A stretch of 64,000 nucleotides of DNA, taken from contig JAPTVL010000268.1 of NCBI GenBank assembly GCA_028065725.1, positions 186,001 through 250,000 on the forward strand, given 5' to 3'. This DNA is from Betaproteobacteria bacterium (GTDB taxonomy: Bacteria > Pseudomonadota > Gammaproteobacteria > Burkholderiales > Rhodocyclaceae). The position numbers and the translations under genes were made by a program. Shown here piece after piece: positions 16,969 to 30,044 of the stretch; the first letter of the stretch is position 1; each line of letters opens with the position of its first letter. Below the pieces are notes generated by a model. The model was not told the origin of the DNA. It saw only the letters and a list, made by a program, of their open reading frames with translations, and made no database searches.

Positions 16969-19293
16969 ATGAGCGTCAGAAGCAAAATCGATCAGTTGTG
17001 CGCGCGCATGCACGATGCGCCGCAGTACCCGACCCAGGGCGCGGTGCTGTTCGTCGACCTGGAGCGCCGCGAGACCCGCAGCAAGTACCTGCCCGCCGAC
17101 ATCATGCGCAGCTTCCTCGGCGGCCGCGGCGCCAACATGGTGCTGCTCTACAACCTGCTGGACGAGAACAAGGACGCGCTCGATCCCGAAGTGCCGCTGA
17201 TCTTCGGCGCCGGGACGCTGACCGGCAGCATGCCTTCGGCCACGCGCGGCAACTTCACCAGCCGTTCGCCCGACAGCAATGCCTTCCTCGATGCCAGCGC
17301 GGGGGACTATTTCCCCGCCTTCACCAAGCGCCTCGGCTACGACCATATCGTGCTGTATGGCCTGGCGCCGCAATGGACGCTGCTGAAAATCTCGCACGAC
17401 GCGATCGAATTCCTCGACGCGACGCCTTACGTCGGCCTCGACAACCTTGATACCGCGGCCGCCATCGAGCGCGACTTCCACTGCACCGAACGCAAGGACA
17501 TGGCGCTGGCGCGCATCACCACGGCCGGCGAAAACCTGGTGCTGTGCAGCGGCATCATGGGCGGCATCAAGTCAATCTGGGCGCGCGGCGGCGGCGGCGC
17601 CAAAATGGGCGCGCTGCGCCTCAAGGCCATCATGATCCACGGCAAGCCCGCCGAGGCGCCACTGGTGAAGGAACTCAAGGCCCACAACAAGATCATCGGC
17701 AGGAAGATCACCTCGACCTCGGTGATCAAGAACGCGCTGAAACAGGTGGGCACGCCCTTCCTCTACAAGCCTTCGCGCGTGCTCGGCGCCTTGGGCACCA
17801 TGAACAACCAGACCACCGCCTGGCACGACTCGCTCGATGCCGACAATTTCGATCCCTACCGTCCGGCCATGGACGGTTGCTTCAAGTGCCCGGTGCAATG
17901 CCGCAACCAGAACGACATGACGCCGGAAGGCAAGGGCGGCTGGGGTTCGGCCGCGCTGCTGGGGCTCAAGGGCAATGCCAGCTACGACAAGGCCCAGGCC
18001 GACGTGGACCACCACAAGCGGCGCACCTATAACGGCATCAAGGGCGACGGGCATTTCGACAAATATGACAAAGGCGATGGCCCCGAGTATGTGACGGTAG
18101 GAAAGTTCGGCCCGATGATCGGCCTGCGCGAACCCGAACACGTCCTGCGCCTGAACAACATCCTAAACGACCTCGGTCTCGACTCGGCCTCCACCGGCAG
18201 CGCGATTTCCTGGGCCATGGAACTCTGGCAGCGCGGCATCATCGACGCCAGCCATACCGGCGGCCTCGATCTTTCGTGGGGCAACTACGAGACCATCGAA
18301 AAGCTGCTGTTCATGACCGCCAGGCGCGAAGGCTTCGGCGACACCATCGCCGACTCGGCACGCGCCGTGGAGCGCGGCAAGTATCCAAAAGAGGCGCTCG
18401 ACTACCGCATGGCGGTCAAGGGCCTGTTCCAGTCCGATCCGCACGATGCGCGCATCCTCAAGGCTTTCGCCCTCGGCCTCTCGGTCGCCACGCGTGGCAT
18501 GGATCATTTGCGCAACCGCGTCACGCTGGAAATCAACGCCCGCGTCAACGACGACGCCCCGTTCAAGACCCAGCTCTACGGCGGCACCGTGGCGCCGCAG
18601 CCGAACAGCTATGAAGGCAAGGAAATCGCCGTACGCCGCTGCGAAAACACCTTCGCCGTCGGCGACTCGGTCGGCATGTGTCGCTTCAACACCAAGCTGT
18701 TCAACTCGCCCACCCTGCCCGACTGCGGCGACTTCGCCACCCAGCTCGGCACCATGACCGGCGAGGCGGTGACGGCCGAACAGCTCGACGAGGTCGGGCG
18801 CAATATCACCGGCCTCGAACACCTGCTGAATTTCCGCCTCGGCCTGCGTGCGAAAGACGACACCCTGCCCAAACGCTGGTTCGAGGAAAGCATCGACACC
18901 GGCCCGTTCAAGGGTGAAAAGATCGACCGCAAGGAATTCGACGCCATGAAGGCGCGCTTCTACGAACTGACCGGACTCAATGCCGAAGGCGTGCCGCATG
19001 CCGACTGGCACGAGCGGCTGGCACTGGCCGCCACCGGCTTCGCGCTGCGTGTCGAATTGCCGAAACCGCTGCCCGGCGCACCGGAAAAGTCCATCGTCAT
19101 CGACCAGCCGGTGGCCAACGTCAGCGAATTGCGCAGCGCCTTGCGCCGCCACCTGCCCGAGGCGCGCTCGTCACTCGACGATCCGACCTGGAACGTCACG
19201 GTCAACGGCGAAATGCTGCTGTTCGGCGAATCCGGCAAGGCCCTGCACAGCGGCGACCGCGTAAGCCTGGTACCGATCATCGCCGGCGGCTAG
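16969..19293 (+). CDS. Aldehyde:ferredoxin oxidoreductase family (W/Mo) with fused MoaD/ThiS-like C-terminus
   Basis: The 774-residue protein is an aldehyde ferredoxin oxidoreductase: GGRGANMVLLYNLL at the N-terminus, the 4Fe-4S cysteines Cys304, Cys307, Cys311 and probably Cys571, and a bis-pyranopterin tungsten or molybdenum site. Family members oxidise aldehydes to acids with ferredoxin; aromatic aldehydes (benzaldehyde, phenylacetaldehyde, 4-hydroxybenzaldehyde) are likely here. The last 75 or so residues form a beta-grasp domain ending LVPIIAGG, as in MoaD and ThiS sulfur carriers. Most family members stop before this. The fused domain may assist pterin cofactor assembly or be purely structural. 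Confidence 0.85.
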   Translation: MSVRSKIDQLCARMHDAPQYPTQGAVLFVDLERRETRSKYLPADIMRSFLGGRGANMVLLYNLLDENKDALDPEVPLIFGAGTLTGSMPSATRGNFTSRSPDSNAFLDASAGDYFPAFTKRLGYDHIVLYGLAPQWTLLKISHDAIEFLDATPYVGLDNLDTAAAIERDFHCTERKDMALARITTAGENLVLCSGIMGGIKSIWARGGGGAKMGALRLKAIMIHGKPAEAPLVKELKAHNKIIGRKITSTSVIKNALKQVGTPFLYKPSRVLGALGTMNNQTTAWHDSLDADNFDPYRPAMDGCFKCPVQCRNQNDMTPEGKGGWGSAALLGLKGNASYDKAQADVDHHKRRTYNGIKGDGHFDKYDKGDGPEYVTVGKFGPMIGLREPEHVLRLNNILNDLGLDSASTGSAISWAMELWQRGIIDASHTGGLDLSWGNYETIEKLLFMTARREGFGDTIADSARAVERGKYPKEALDYRMAVKGLFQSDPHDARILKAFALGLSVATRGMDHLRNRVTLEINARVNDDAPFKTQLYGGTVAPQPNSYEGKEIAVRRCENTFAVGDSVGMCRFNTKLFNSPTLPDCGDFATQLGTMTGEAVTAEQLDEVGRNITGLEHLLNFRLGLRAKDDTLPKRWFEESIDTGPFKGEKIDRKEFDAMKARFYELTGLNAEGVPHADWHERLALAATGFALRVELPKPLPGAPEKSIVIDQPVANVSELRSALRRHLPEARSSLDDPTWNVTVNGEMLLFGESGKALHSGDRVSLVPIIAGG

Positions 19294-19301
19294 GCGTCAC
19301 A

Positions 19302-19329
19302 AGAGTCGGCGCTGGCGGTACGGCGAAAA
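19302..19329 (+). repeat. Dispersed 24-bp motif, copy 6
   Basis: AGAGTCGGCG, then CTGGCGGTACGGCG, then AAAA, starting 9 bp after the aldehyde oxidoreductase stop. The 285-bp gap up to the dodecin gene otherwise holds no convincing gene on either strand. Confidence 0.5.
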
Positions 19330-19578
19330 GCGACGAAATCGCGCTCGATCAGCGGTCGGCGGAGCTGCGCGACTGTTTGAGCACTTCGCCAAGCATATGC
19401 GCCTGCGGCGCATTGCGCTTTCCAGCCAGTGCCGCGCCTGCAGCCCGCGCATGCGCCGGTACAGGCTGGCCGCCAGCGCCGACTCCCGCCATTGATCCGG
19501 CATGATTCGACCGATTGGACTATGATGGATTCGCTGATGCAGAGCTCAGCGCAACCCATAAGTTCATCGGAGGCGACC

Positions 19579-19806
19579 ATGGCAAAGAAATCGAAGAGCG
19601 CAAATCCCGTCTACAAGATCGTTGAAGTTGTCGGTTCCAGTCCGACATCCTGGGAAGATGCCGCGCGCGCGGCGGTGGAAGCAGCGGCCAAGACCCTGCG
19701 CGACCTGCGCGTGGCGGAGGTTACCAAGCTCGACATGAAGATCGAGAATGGCAAGGTGGCGGCCTATCGGGCGCGCGTTTCAATGTCCTTCAAGTACGAA
19801 GACTGA
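19579..19806 (+). CDS. Dodecin family flavin-binding protein
   Basis: The 75-residue protein matches dodecin in length and pattern: VYKIVEVVGSSPTSWEDAARAAVEAAAKTL (helix after the first strand) and a final AYRARVSMSFKYED. Dodecins form dodecameric shells that store riboflavin, FMN or CoA-linked flavin. The start has CGGAGG upstream. In a window rich in flavin enzymes (UbiX, HcrB, PNPOx-like), a flavin buffer role makes sense, though dodecins are common in bacteria generally. Confidence 0.9.
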   Translation: MAKKSKSANPVYKIVEVVGSSPTSWEDAARAAVEAAAKTLRDLRVAEVTKLDMKIENGKVAAYRARVSMSFKYED

Positions 19807-19835
19807 CGCAAGGCAGACTCGAACCGAATCGTGCC

Positions 19836-19857
19836 AACGGGGACTGCGGTCCCCGTT
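19836..19857 (+). terminator. Hairpin terminator after dodecin gene
   Basis: AACGGGGAC and GTCCCCGTT form a 9-bp perfect stem around a 4-base loop, 29 bp after the stop codon. The T run after it is weak, so termination may be partial. Confidence 0.6.
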
Positions 19858-19933
19858 GCTTCGCCTGTGCCGGCAGTGGCTGGCGAATCCCGGGAGCTTG
19901 CCCCCTGTTGCGGGCAGCCTCGCAGCGCGCAGA

Positions 19934-20440
19934 TCAGTTGAGCCCGTCGGCGCCGGACGAGAAGTAGCGGGGATCGTCCGGAACGGTTTCGGTCCCGCTC
20001 ACGACGCCCTGTCGATTGAAATGCACGCTGAAGGCGTAGTCGTACCGGCTGGGCTCGTGGAAGTAGCGATAGTCCCAGACCTCCTCGTCCTTCAGCACGA
20101 AGTAGAGTTCGCGCGCCGGCGCACCCAGCATGCGGCGCACCTCGTCGCGCGTGGTCGTTCCGGGACGAATGCGGGCAAAGTTTTCGGTGTTCAGCACCTG
20201 GCGAATTTCAAGCAGGCGGTCATCGCTGCCCATGCGTGCCATGTAAGTCTGCAGGCCTTGCGGTCCGCGCCGATATTCTCAGGTGGCGCCGCCGTCGGCC
20301 TCGCGCCAGATCGTGCCGGGTTCGCCCATGAGTGCGCGAACTTCGTCGGCACCGGCGCCCGGACGCAATCCGGCGCCGTCATAGCTGGCGCAGCCGGCGA
20401 GAGACAGGCAAAGGCCAAGCGCAATCCAGTGTTGTTTCAT
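19934..20440 (-). pseudogene. BamE/SmpA-like outer-membrane lipoprotein, interrupted by an in-frame stop
   Basis: Reading from the ATG at 20440 gives a lipoprotein signal (MKQHWIALGLCLSLAGC) and a repeat-like segment LRPGAGADEVRALMGEP. At codon 54 a TGA (20281-20279) interrupts the frame where TGG would be expected, as in GGAT-W-EYRRGPQGLQTY. The same frame then continues to 19934 with a second similar segment, IRPGTTTRDEVRRMLGAPA. The full frame is 168 codons. A single base change or a sequencing error explains it. A 102-residue fragment starting at an internal ATG could still be made but would lack the signal peptide. Confidence 0.75.
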
Positions 20441-20450
20441 GATCGTATCG

Positions 20451-20642
20451 CTACTGATCGATACCTACCACATCATCTGCTTCAAATTCATCGGGTATCG
20501 TGCCATCGCCGATACCCGTGACCATGGCGGCCAGGCTGGCGCTCTGTTTCACGAAATATTCCGCGCTGATCGGGTCGAAGAAACGCTGACCGATGGCAAC
20601 CTCGCTGAAGTTGATCCATTGTTGTTTGGGTTTGGAATTCAT
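20451..20642 (-). CDS. Small conserved-looking hypothetical protein
   Basis: This 63-residue acidic protein starts at ATG 20642 and ends 11 bp before the BamE-like gene, on the same strand. It has no signal peptide, membrane segment or cysteines. The segment FFDPISAEYFVKQSASLAAM looks like a structured core. I do not recognise a function. Codon usage fits the neighbourhood, which supports a real gene. Confidence 0.5.
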   Translation of the reverse strand: MNSKPKQQWINFSEVAIGQRFFDPISAEYFVKQSASLAAMVTGIGDGTIPDEFEADDVVGIDQ

Positions 20643-20783
20643 ACCAAGTCAATCGGGAAATATCTGTTGGGCTAGAATTTTACATCAGCGGTTCATTCAC
20701 TCCGGGTCCAAGCCAAGTAAGATGGCGGCCTTTCTGCAATCGGCGCCTTGGGGCCCTTGCAAAGCCCTTGCCGAGAAGCCGCC

Positions 20784-21800
20784 ATGTCCGATGCCCTGTT
20801 CCCCCTGCTTGCCGCCGCGCTCGATGCGCGCGCTGAGTTGCTGCCGCGGCTGCATGCCGAGCAGACCGACGCCTACCGCTTGTTTCATGGCAGCGTCGAG
20901 GGCCATCCCGGCCTGACCATCGACCGTTATGGCGAGTTGCTGCTGGTGCAGTGCTTCCACAGCCCGCTGACGCCGGAGGCGCTGGTAGCGGTGGAAGCCT
21001 TCTACACTCCCCTCCTGCCGGGCCTGACGGTGGTCTACAACGATCGCAGCCAGGCCAATTCGCGCATCGGCAATCCGCTGCCGGCAGACCGGCTCGAAGC
21101 AGCGATGCTGCCGCGCGAGATCCACGAGATGGGCGTCATCTACCGCATCGCCGGACGCCATGCCGGTCAGGACCCGTGGCTGTTCCTCGACCTGCGTGCG
21201 GCAAGGCGGCGAGTAATGCAGGAGGCGGCGGGCAAGTCGCTGCTGAACCTGTTCGCCTATACCTGCGGCGTCGGCATCGCGGCGGCCAAGGCCGGTGCGC
21301 GCTTCGTGGTCAATGTCGATTTCGCCGAATCCAGCATTTCCGTCGGCAAGGAAAATGCGCGCCTCAATGAGTTGGCGGTGCGACCGCGCTTCGTCATCAG
21401 CGACGCCTTCGCCGCCATGCGCCAATATGCGGGCATCGGCCAGCCCGAGCGGGTGCGCGGCAAGCGCATGCCGCCTTTCCCCAAGCTGGAAGCGCAGCGC
21501 TTCGACCTGGTGTTTCTCGATCCGCCGCGCTATGCCAAGAGCCCTTTCGGCGTGGTGGACCTGGTCAATGACTACGCCGCGGTGTTCAAGCCGGCCCTGC
21601 TGTGCACCGCCAACGGCGGCACCCTGATCTGCACCAACAACGTCGCCGACGTGCAGCGCGACGCCTGGCTCGACCAGTTGCAGCGCAGCGCGGCCAAGGC
21701 CGGCCGGCCGATCCGCGAGATGGAATGGATCATGCCGGAGGCCGATTTTCCCAGTTCCGACGGCCAGCCGCCGCTCAAAATCGCCCTGCTGCGGGTCTGA
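20784..21800 (+). CDS. SAM-dependent rRNA methyltransferase, RlmI/RlmK-like
   Basis: The 338-residue protein has an N-terminal segment (LTIDRYGELLLVQ) typical of RlmI-type enzymes and a Rossmann methyltransferase core with LLNLFAYTCGVGIAAAKAGA (SAM binding) and the catalytic FDLVFLDPPRYAKS motif. Relatives methylate cytosine C5 in 23S rRNA. It lacks the PUA domain length of full RlmI and resembles the shorter family branch, so the exact target base is uncertain. The ATG at 20784 is taken over an upstream in-frame start because the family begins here. Confidence 0.75.
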   Translation: MSDALFPLLAAALDARAELLPRLHAEQTDAYRLFHGSVEGHPGLTIDRYGELLLVQCFHSPLTPEALVAVEAFYTPLLPGLTVVYNDRSQANSRIGNPLPADRLEAAMLPREIHEMGVIYRIAGRHAGQDPWLFLDLRAARRRVMQEAAGKSLLNLFAYTCGVGIAAAKAGARFVVNVDFAESSISVGKENARLNELAVRPRFVISDAFAAMRQYAGIGQPERVRGKRMPPFPKLEAQRFDLVFLDPPRYAKSPFGVVDLVNDYAAVFKPALLCTANGGTLICTNNVADVQRDAWLDQLQRSAAKAGRPIREMEWIMPEADFPSSDGQPPLKIALLRV

Positions 21801-21817
21801 CTCAGGAATAGTTTCCG

Positions 21818-22189
21818 ATGCACTTGCTACAACATGCCGCAGCAACGGTGTTCGATGTCACAGAGGAGGACTTCGACGCGGCGGTGGTGGCCCGTTCGCA
21901 GCAAACTCCGGTGCTGGTCGATATCGGCGCCGACTGGTGCGCGCCCTGCCGCATCCTGGGACCGCTGCTGGACCGCCTGGCGCAAAGCTACGGCGGCGCC
22001 TTTCTGCTGGCCAATGTAGACGCCGACGAAAACATGCGCATCGCCGGAAGGCACAAGGTGCGCGGCTTTCCGACCGTGATCGCTTACAGCCGCGGCGTCG
22101 AAATCGACCGCTTTCACAGCGCGCAGACTGAAGGCTTCCTACGCAAATTCATCGACGGCGTGATCGAACGCCACGCAGTCGGAGAATAA
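21818..22189 (+). CDS. Thioredoxin-fold protein with WCAPC active site
   Basis: The 123-residue protein has the redox motif DWCAPCRILGPLLDRLA near residue 40 and the cis-proline segment VRGFPTVIAYSRG. It is a cytoplasmic thioredoxin-like protein without a signal peptide. It follows the methyltransferase gene by 17 bp and is probably cotranscribed. The N-terminal 20 residues are longer than in housekeeping TrxA, so it is likely an accessory thioredoxin. Confidence 0.85.
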   Translation: MHLLQHAAATVFDVTEEDFDAAVVARSQQTPVLVDIGADWCAPCRILGPLLDRLAQSYGGAFLLANVDADENMRIAGRHKVRGFPTVIAYSRGVEIDRFHSAQTEGFLRKFIDGVIERHAVGE

Positions 22190-22307
22190 AGCGGGCTTTT
22201 TGGCTCCGACTCTGGGATAATGCGCGGTTCTGCGGCCGATTCAGCTTTCCGGCCCGCTGCCTTTTCCTCGAATTCCCTCGAAAATCCCTGCTCCGCGCGG
22301 GTACGCC

Positions 22308-24155
22308 ATGACCACCTCCCCAGACATTATTGCCGCCGGGTTCGACGCCCTCGGGCTTGCCCAACCATTGCTCAAGGCACTCGCTGACGTCGGCTACGAG
22401 ACACCCTCGCCGATCCAGGCCGCCTGCATCCCGCCGCTGCTGGCCGGTCACGACCTGCTCGGCGAAGCGCAGACCGGCACCGGCAAGACCGCCGCCTTCG
22501 CCCTGCCATTGCTGCAGAAGATCGACCTCAAGCGTGCTGTGCCGCAGGCACTGATCCTGACGCCGACGCGCGAACTGGCGATCCAGGTCGCCGAGGCGCT
22601 GCAAAAGTACGCCCACCACATGCCCGGCTTCCATGTCCTGCCTATCTACGGCGGACAGAGCATGGTGGTGCAGCTGCGCGCACTCTCGCGCGGCACCCAT
22701 GTCATCGTCGGCACCCCGGGGCGCGTCATGGACCACCTGGAGCGCAAGAGCCTGGTGCTCGACAAGCTGCAGATGCTGGTACTCGACGAAGCCGACGAGA
22801 TGCTGCGCATGGGCTTCATCGACGACGTCAAGTGGATCCTCGAACACACGCCGGCCGAGCGCCAGACCGCGCTGTTCTCGGCCACCATGCCGGACGTGAT
22901 CCGCCGCGTGGCGCACGAGCACCTGCGCCAGCCGAAGGAAATCAAGATCCGCTCGGCCACCTCGACCGTAGTCACCACCAGCCAGTCCTACTGCCAGACC
23001 CATACCGGGCAAAAGCTCGAAGCGCTGACGCGCATTCTCGAAGTGGAAGACGACTTCGATGCCGCCATCATTTTCGTACGGACCAAGACCGCCACCGTCG
23101 AGCTTGCCGACAAGCTGGAAGCGCGCGGCTATTCGGTCGCGGCCTTGAACGGCGACCTGACCCAGGGCCTGCGCGAGCAGGTGATCGAGCGGCTCAAGGC
23201 CGGCACCATCGACATCGTGGTCGCCACCGACGTCGCCGCACGCGGCCTCGACGTGGCGCGCATCAGCCACGTCATCAACTACGACGTGCCCTACGATACC
23301 GAAGCCTACGTACATCGCATCGGCCGCACCGGCCGCGCCGGCCGCACCGGGCGCGCCATCCTGTTCCTGGCGCCGCGCGAGATGTACATGCTGAAGCTGA
23401 TCGAGCGCGCCACCAAGCAGAAGATCACCGCGCTGACCATGCCGACCCCGGGCGAGGTGGCGAATCGCCGCGTCGCCCAGTTCACGCAGCAGGTGGTGGA
23501 CATCATCAAGGGCGAGAAGCTCGACTTTTTCTTCGACGTGGTGCGCCGCATGGAAGGCGAGCAGGACATCGCCGCCCGCGAAATCGCCGCCGCGCTGGCC
23601 TGGCTGGCGACGCGCGAGCGTCCGCTGCAAATGCCGGGCGCCAACGACCACGCGCCGCGCGACGCCGCTCCGGTCGCCGTATCGCCAGCGCCGACTTTCG
23701 AGCGCAAGCCGGACTTCAAGGCGCGCAACCAGACCGACGCAGGCAATGCCGCCGCCGAACCGCGCCGCGAGCGCCCCGCCGGCCGCAGCGACACCCCGGT
23801 CAAGCAGCGCGCGTTTGCGCCGGGTAACCTGGCGCGCTACCGCATCGAGATCGGCCGCAACCAGGGCGTGCTGCCCAAGGAAATCGTCGGCGCCATCGCC
23901 AATGAAGCCGGCATCGCCGGCAAGGACATCGGCCAGATCAACCTGTTCGACGACTACAGTTCGGTGGAATTGCCGGCCGGGCTGCCGGCGGACCTGATGG
24001 ACATCCTGCGCCGCATCCGCGTCCGCCAGTTCGCGCTCAAGACCCGCGTCATGGAGCCCGGAGAGTTCGTCGATACCCGTCCGCCGCGCCGCGCCCCGCC
24101 TGCCGGCAAGAAGCCGGCAGGCGCCAAGCCGGAGTGGAAGAAGCGCGAGCGCTAG
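22308..24155 (+). CDS. deaD: DEAD-box ATP-dependent RNA helicase, DeaD/CsdA type
   Basis: The 615-residue protein has the full helicase motif set: Q motif (FDALGLAQPLL with IQ), AQTGTGKT, PTRELAIQ, DEADEML, SAT, and HRIGRTGRAGR. After a charged linker at about residues 445-505, a C-terminal DbpA-type RNA-binding domain (YRIEIGRNQGVLPKEIVGAI) is present. This architecture is that of DeaD/CsdA, which remodels structured RNA in ribosome assembly and mRNA decay, especially in the cold. The linker contains one copy of the dispersed repeat, encoding AVSPAPTF. Confidence 0.88.
   Translation: MTTSPDIIAAGFDALGLAQPLLKALADVGYETPSPIQAACIPPLLAGHDLLGEAQTGTGKTAAFALPLLQKIDLKRAVPQALILTPTRELAIQVAEALQKYAHHMPGFHVLPIYGGQSMVVQLRALSRGTHVIVGTPGRVMDHLERKSLVLDKLQMLVLDEADEMLRMGFIDDVKWILEHTPAERQTALFSATMPDVIRRVAHEHLRQPKEIKIRSATSTVVTTSQSYCQTHTGQKLEALTRILEVEDDFDAAIIFVRTKTATVELADKLEARGYSVAALNGDLTQGLREQVIERLKAGTIDIVVATDVAARGLDVARISHVINYDVPYDTEAYVHRIGRTGRAGRTGRAILFLAPREMYMLKLIERATKQKITALTMPTPGEVANRRVAQFTQQVVDIIKGEKLDFFFDVVRRMEGEQDIAAREIAAALAWLATRERPLQMPGANDHAPRDAAPVAVSPAPTFERKPDFKARNQTDAGNAAAEPRRERPAGRSDTPVKQRAFAPGNLARYRIEIGRNQGVLPKEIVGAIANEAGIAGKDIGQINLFDDYSSVELPAGLPADLMDILRRIRVRQFALKTRVMEPGEFVDTRPPRRAPPAGKKPAGAKPEWKKRER
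23675..23698 (-). repeat. Dispersed 24-bp motif, copy 7 (in deaD linker)
   Basis: On the minus strand AAAGTCGGCG is followed by CTGGCGATACGGCG, a consensus copy. On the coding strand it encodes AVSPAPTF in the unstructured linker of the helicase, where an inserted element would be tolerated. Confidence 0.6.
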
Positions 24156-24173
24156 AAACAGGGGAGCGGACTC

Positions 24174-24698
24174 ATGACCATCTACACACTCGGTGAGCGC
24201 CAGCCCAGCCTCGGACGCGATACCTGGGTTGCCCCCAATGCCACCGTGATCGGCGACGTGCGCCTTGGCGACAACGCCAGCATCTGGTGGAACGCAGTGC
24301 TGCGCGCCGACAACGACACGATCACCATCGGCGCCGAAAGCAACATCCAGGACGGCTCGGTGCTGCATGCCGACGAAGGCGTGCCACTGACCCTCGGCGC
24401 CCGCGTCACGGTCGGCCACATGGTGATGCTGCATGGCTGCAGCATCGGCGACGAAACCCTGATCGGCATCAAGTCGGTAATTCTCAACAAGGCGGTGATC
24501 GGCCGCCATTGCATCATCGGGGCGAACTCCCTGATTCCCGAAGGCAAGGTGATCCCGGAACGCTCGCTGGTGATGGGTTCGCCGGGCAAGGTGGTGCGCC
24601 AGCTGACCGACGACGAAGTAGCACGGCTGAGACTGGCCGCACAGGGCTATGTGCACAATGCACGGCGCTACCGTGCGCTGCTGCAGCAGACGGACTGA
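24174..24698 (+). CDS. Gamma-carbonic anhydrase family (left-handed beta-helix) protein
   Basis: The 174-residue protein is a hexapeptide-repeat left-handed beta-helix like YrdA and Cam-type carbonic anhydrases. Histidines in [17 protein letters not shown] match the zinc ligands of the family. A C-terminal helix ([22 protein letters not shown]) closes the trimer. Members are carbonic anhydrases or uncharacterised zinc proteins. It lies 18 bp after the helicase gene on the same strand. Confidence 0.83.
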   Translation: MTIYTLGERQPSLGRDTWVAPNATVIGDVRLGDNASIWWNAVLRADNDTITIGAESNIQDGSVLHADEGVPLTLGARVTVGHMVMLHGCSIGDETLIGIKSVILNKAVIGRHCIIGANSLIPEGKVIPERSLVMGSPGKVVRQLTDDEVARLRLAAQGYVHNARRYRALLQQTD

Positions 24699-24699
24699 G

Positions 24700-25023
24700 C
24701 TATTTCGCCGCGGCTGGCTTTACCGCCGCCGGCACGGCTGAAGGTGCAGGCGCCGTCTGCGGCACCTGGACGAAGACCTCGCCCTCCCGGATCATGCCAA
24801 GTTCATAGCGGGCGCGCTCCTCGATGGCCTCGGTGCCCGACTTCAGATCGCGCACCTCGGCATCCAGCGCGGCATTGCGCTGTTCGAGCTTCTGCGTGGC
24901 GGTGCGCTGCGCCTGCAACTGGCGCTCATGGTCCCAGACGCGAATCCAGCCGCCCTTGCCCAACCACAACGGATATTGCAGCAGGGCGATGAGGGCGACC
25001 AGCACCAGCGTCGGCCAGTTCAT
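24700..25023 (-). CDS. ftsB: Cell division protein FtsB
   Basis: The 107-residue protein has one membrane segment near the N-terminus ([17 protein letters not shown]) and a short coiled coil ([23 protein letters not shown]), ending with an Ala/Pro-rich tail. FtsB with FtsL and FtsQ forms the divisome subcomplex that activates septal peptidoglycan synthesis. Its place 17 bp after eno is the standard arrangement in proteobacteria. The stop is 1 bp from the stop of the convergent gamma-carbonic anhydrase gene. Confidence 0.9.
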   Translation of the reverse strand: MNWPTLVLVALIALLQYPLWLGKGGWIRVWDHERQLQAQRTATQKLEQRNAALDAEVRDLKSGTEAIEERARYELGMIREGEVFVQVPQTAPAPSAVPAAVKPAAAK

Positions 25024-25040
25024 CGGGAAAGCCGCGCGGC

Positions 25041-26348
<1,308 letters not shown>

Positions 26349-26638
26349 TCAATAGCCTTCAACCAGGAGCATGTCGAAATCCGACACGCCCGCCCGCGCG
26401 CCGCGCGCTGCAACATATTCGGGAGAATCGTAGAACTTGCGGGCGGCGTCCATGCTCGGAAACTCGACGACGACCACGCGCTGCGGCTGCCAGCTGCCTT
26501 CCAGGGTTTCGTAGGGCGCGCCGCGCACCAGAAAGCGACCGCCGAATGCAGCGACAGCGATCTGCGACAGACGGCGGTACTCCGCCATGCGCTCCGGATC
26601 GCTGGAGCGCGCATCCACCATGAGGTAAGCCGGCTTGC

Positions 26639-26642
<4 letters not shown>
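26349..26642 (-). CDS. DUF1330 domain protein
   Basis: The 97-residue protein shows the DUF1330 ferredoxin-like fold: [20 protein letters not shown], a central [16 protein letters not shown] and [20 protein letters not shown]. The function of the family is unknown. The gene overlaps kdsA by 4 bp and precedes eno by 21 bp, so it is part of this operon, an arrangement seen in other betaproteobacteria. Confidence 0.85.
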
Positions 26643-29205
<2,563 letters not shown>

Positions 29206-29946
29206 TCAGCCGGGTCCGCTGCCCTTGCCGCCAGTGTCGCGACGACTCAGCCGATCGACCAGCACCGCCAGATTTCCCAGCGACATCAGGTGCGCATAGA
29301 TCACGGCCAGACTGCCGTTGGCGAACAGTTGCTGCACCGTTTCACGATCCAGCGCGCGCAGTTTGGTCTCGTCCACCACGTTGAGTCCGTTGAGGCGGAA
29401 CTGGCTGCCGTCATTGAGTTGCGCCACCGAATCGGCCTGGCGCAACAGACCCAGCTCGTCCAGCCGGCGGCCCAGCGCTTCCGTCGCCGCGGCCGCCTGA
29501 TGGAATTCGGTAAGAAACTTGATCGCATGCTCCAGCTGGGCGGTCGGCTTGCCCTCGGCAAACAGGGCTTCGCCCTCGCGGCTGTTGAAGCAGGGCGAGG
29601 CCTCGTCGATGCAGACCAGCAATTCGCCCTGCGGACCCTTGCCGGGCACGAAGGGATAGCGCCGCACAAAGGCCGGCACATAGCGCGCATCCCATTTCCC
29701 CGCCGCGTCGACGTAGAGGTTTTCGTTGTCACGCAGGCCCAGCAGCGCCGCCGGCAAGGGACCCGCATCGCCACGGACGAAGACGATCGGGTATTCCCGC
29801 GCGCACTCGAAGAACTCTCCGGCCAGCAAGGGCACGGAGTTGGTCCTGGCGGCATAGGCAAAACTGCTTGCCGGGCGCACCTTGAGCGCCGCATGCGCCT
29901 GGTCGTTGAGCGCCACGACGCGCTCGTAGAAGATCATTTCGGACAT
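29206..29946 (-). CDS. SapC family protein
   Basis: The 246-residue protein resembles the SapC-like family (named from an S-layer locus of Campylobacter): FYERVVALNDQAHAALKV near the start and a segment with PFVPGKGPQGELLVCIDEASPCF in the centre. The molecular role of the family is not known. There is no signal peptide. It is transcribed divergently from prfB, separated by 136 bp. Confidence 0.7.
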   Translation of the reverse strand: MSEMIFYERVVALNDQAHAALKVRPASSFAYAARTNSVPLLAGEFFECAREYPIVFVRGDAGPLPAALLGLRDNENLYVDAAGKWDARYVPAFVRRYPFVPGKGPQGELLVCIDEASPCFNSREGEALFAEGKPTAQLEHAIKFLTEFHQAAAATEALGRRLDELGLLRQADSVAQLNDGSQFRLNGLNVVDETKLRALDRETVQQLFANGSLAVIYAHLMSLGNLAVLVDRLSRRDTGGKGSGPG

Positions 29947-30044
29947 CGCAATAGCATCACGGTTGAAAGCGGTCAGGCTATCACATTGCGTTGCGGATGC
30001 TGTTTCGACCACGGATAAGCCCCAAAGTCCGGGTGCGCAACGCG

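Noticed and set aside
19297..19503. A 68-residue minus-strand open frame in the gap before the dodecin gene
   Set aside because: Very arginine-rich, no family resemblance, and its last residues are encoded by a copy of the dispersed repeat. It is more likely non-coding.
19522..19529. ATGATGGA half-site before the dodecin gene
   Set aside because: Only the eight-base core matches; the rest of the box seen at 7486 and 16898 is absent.
22149..24656. An 835-residue open frame on the minus strand opposite deaD and the gamma-carbonic anhydrase gene
   Set aside because: Shadow of high-GC coding DNA; low-complexity His/Ala/Arg composition and no motif, while the plus strand encodes clear families.
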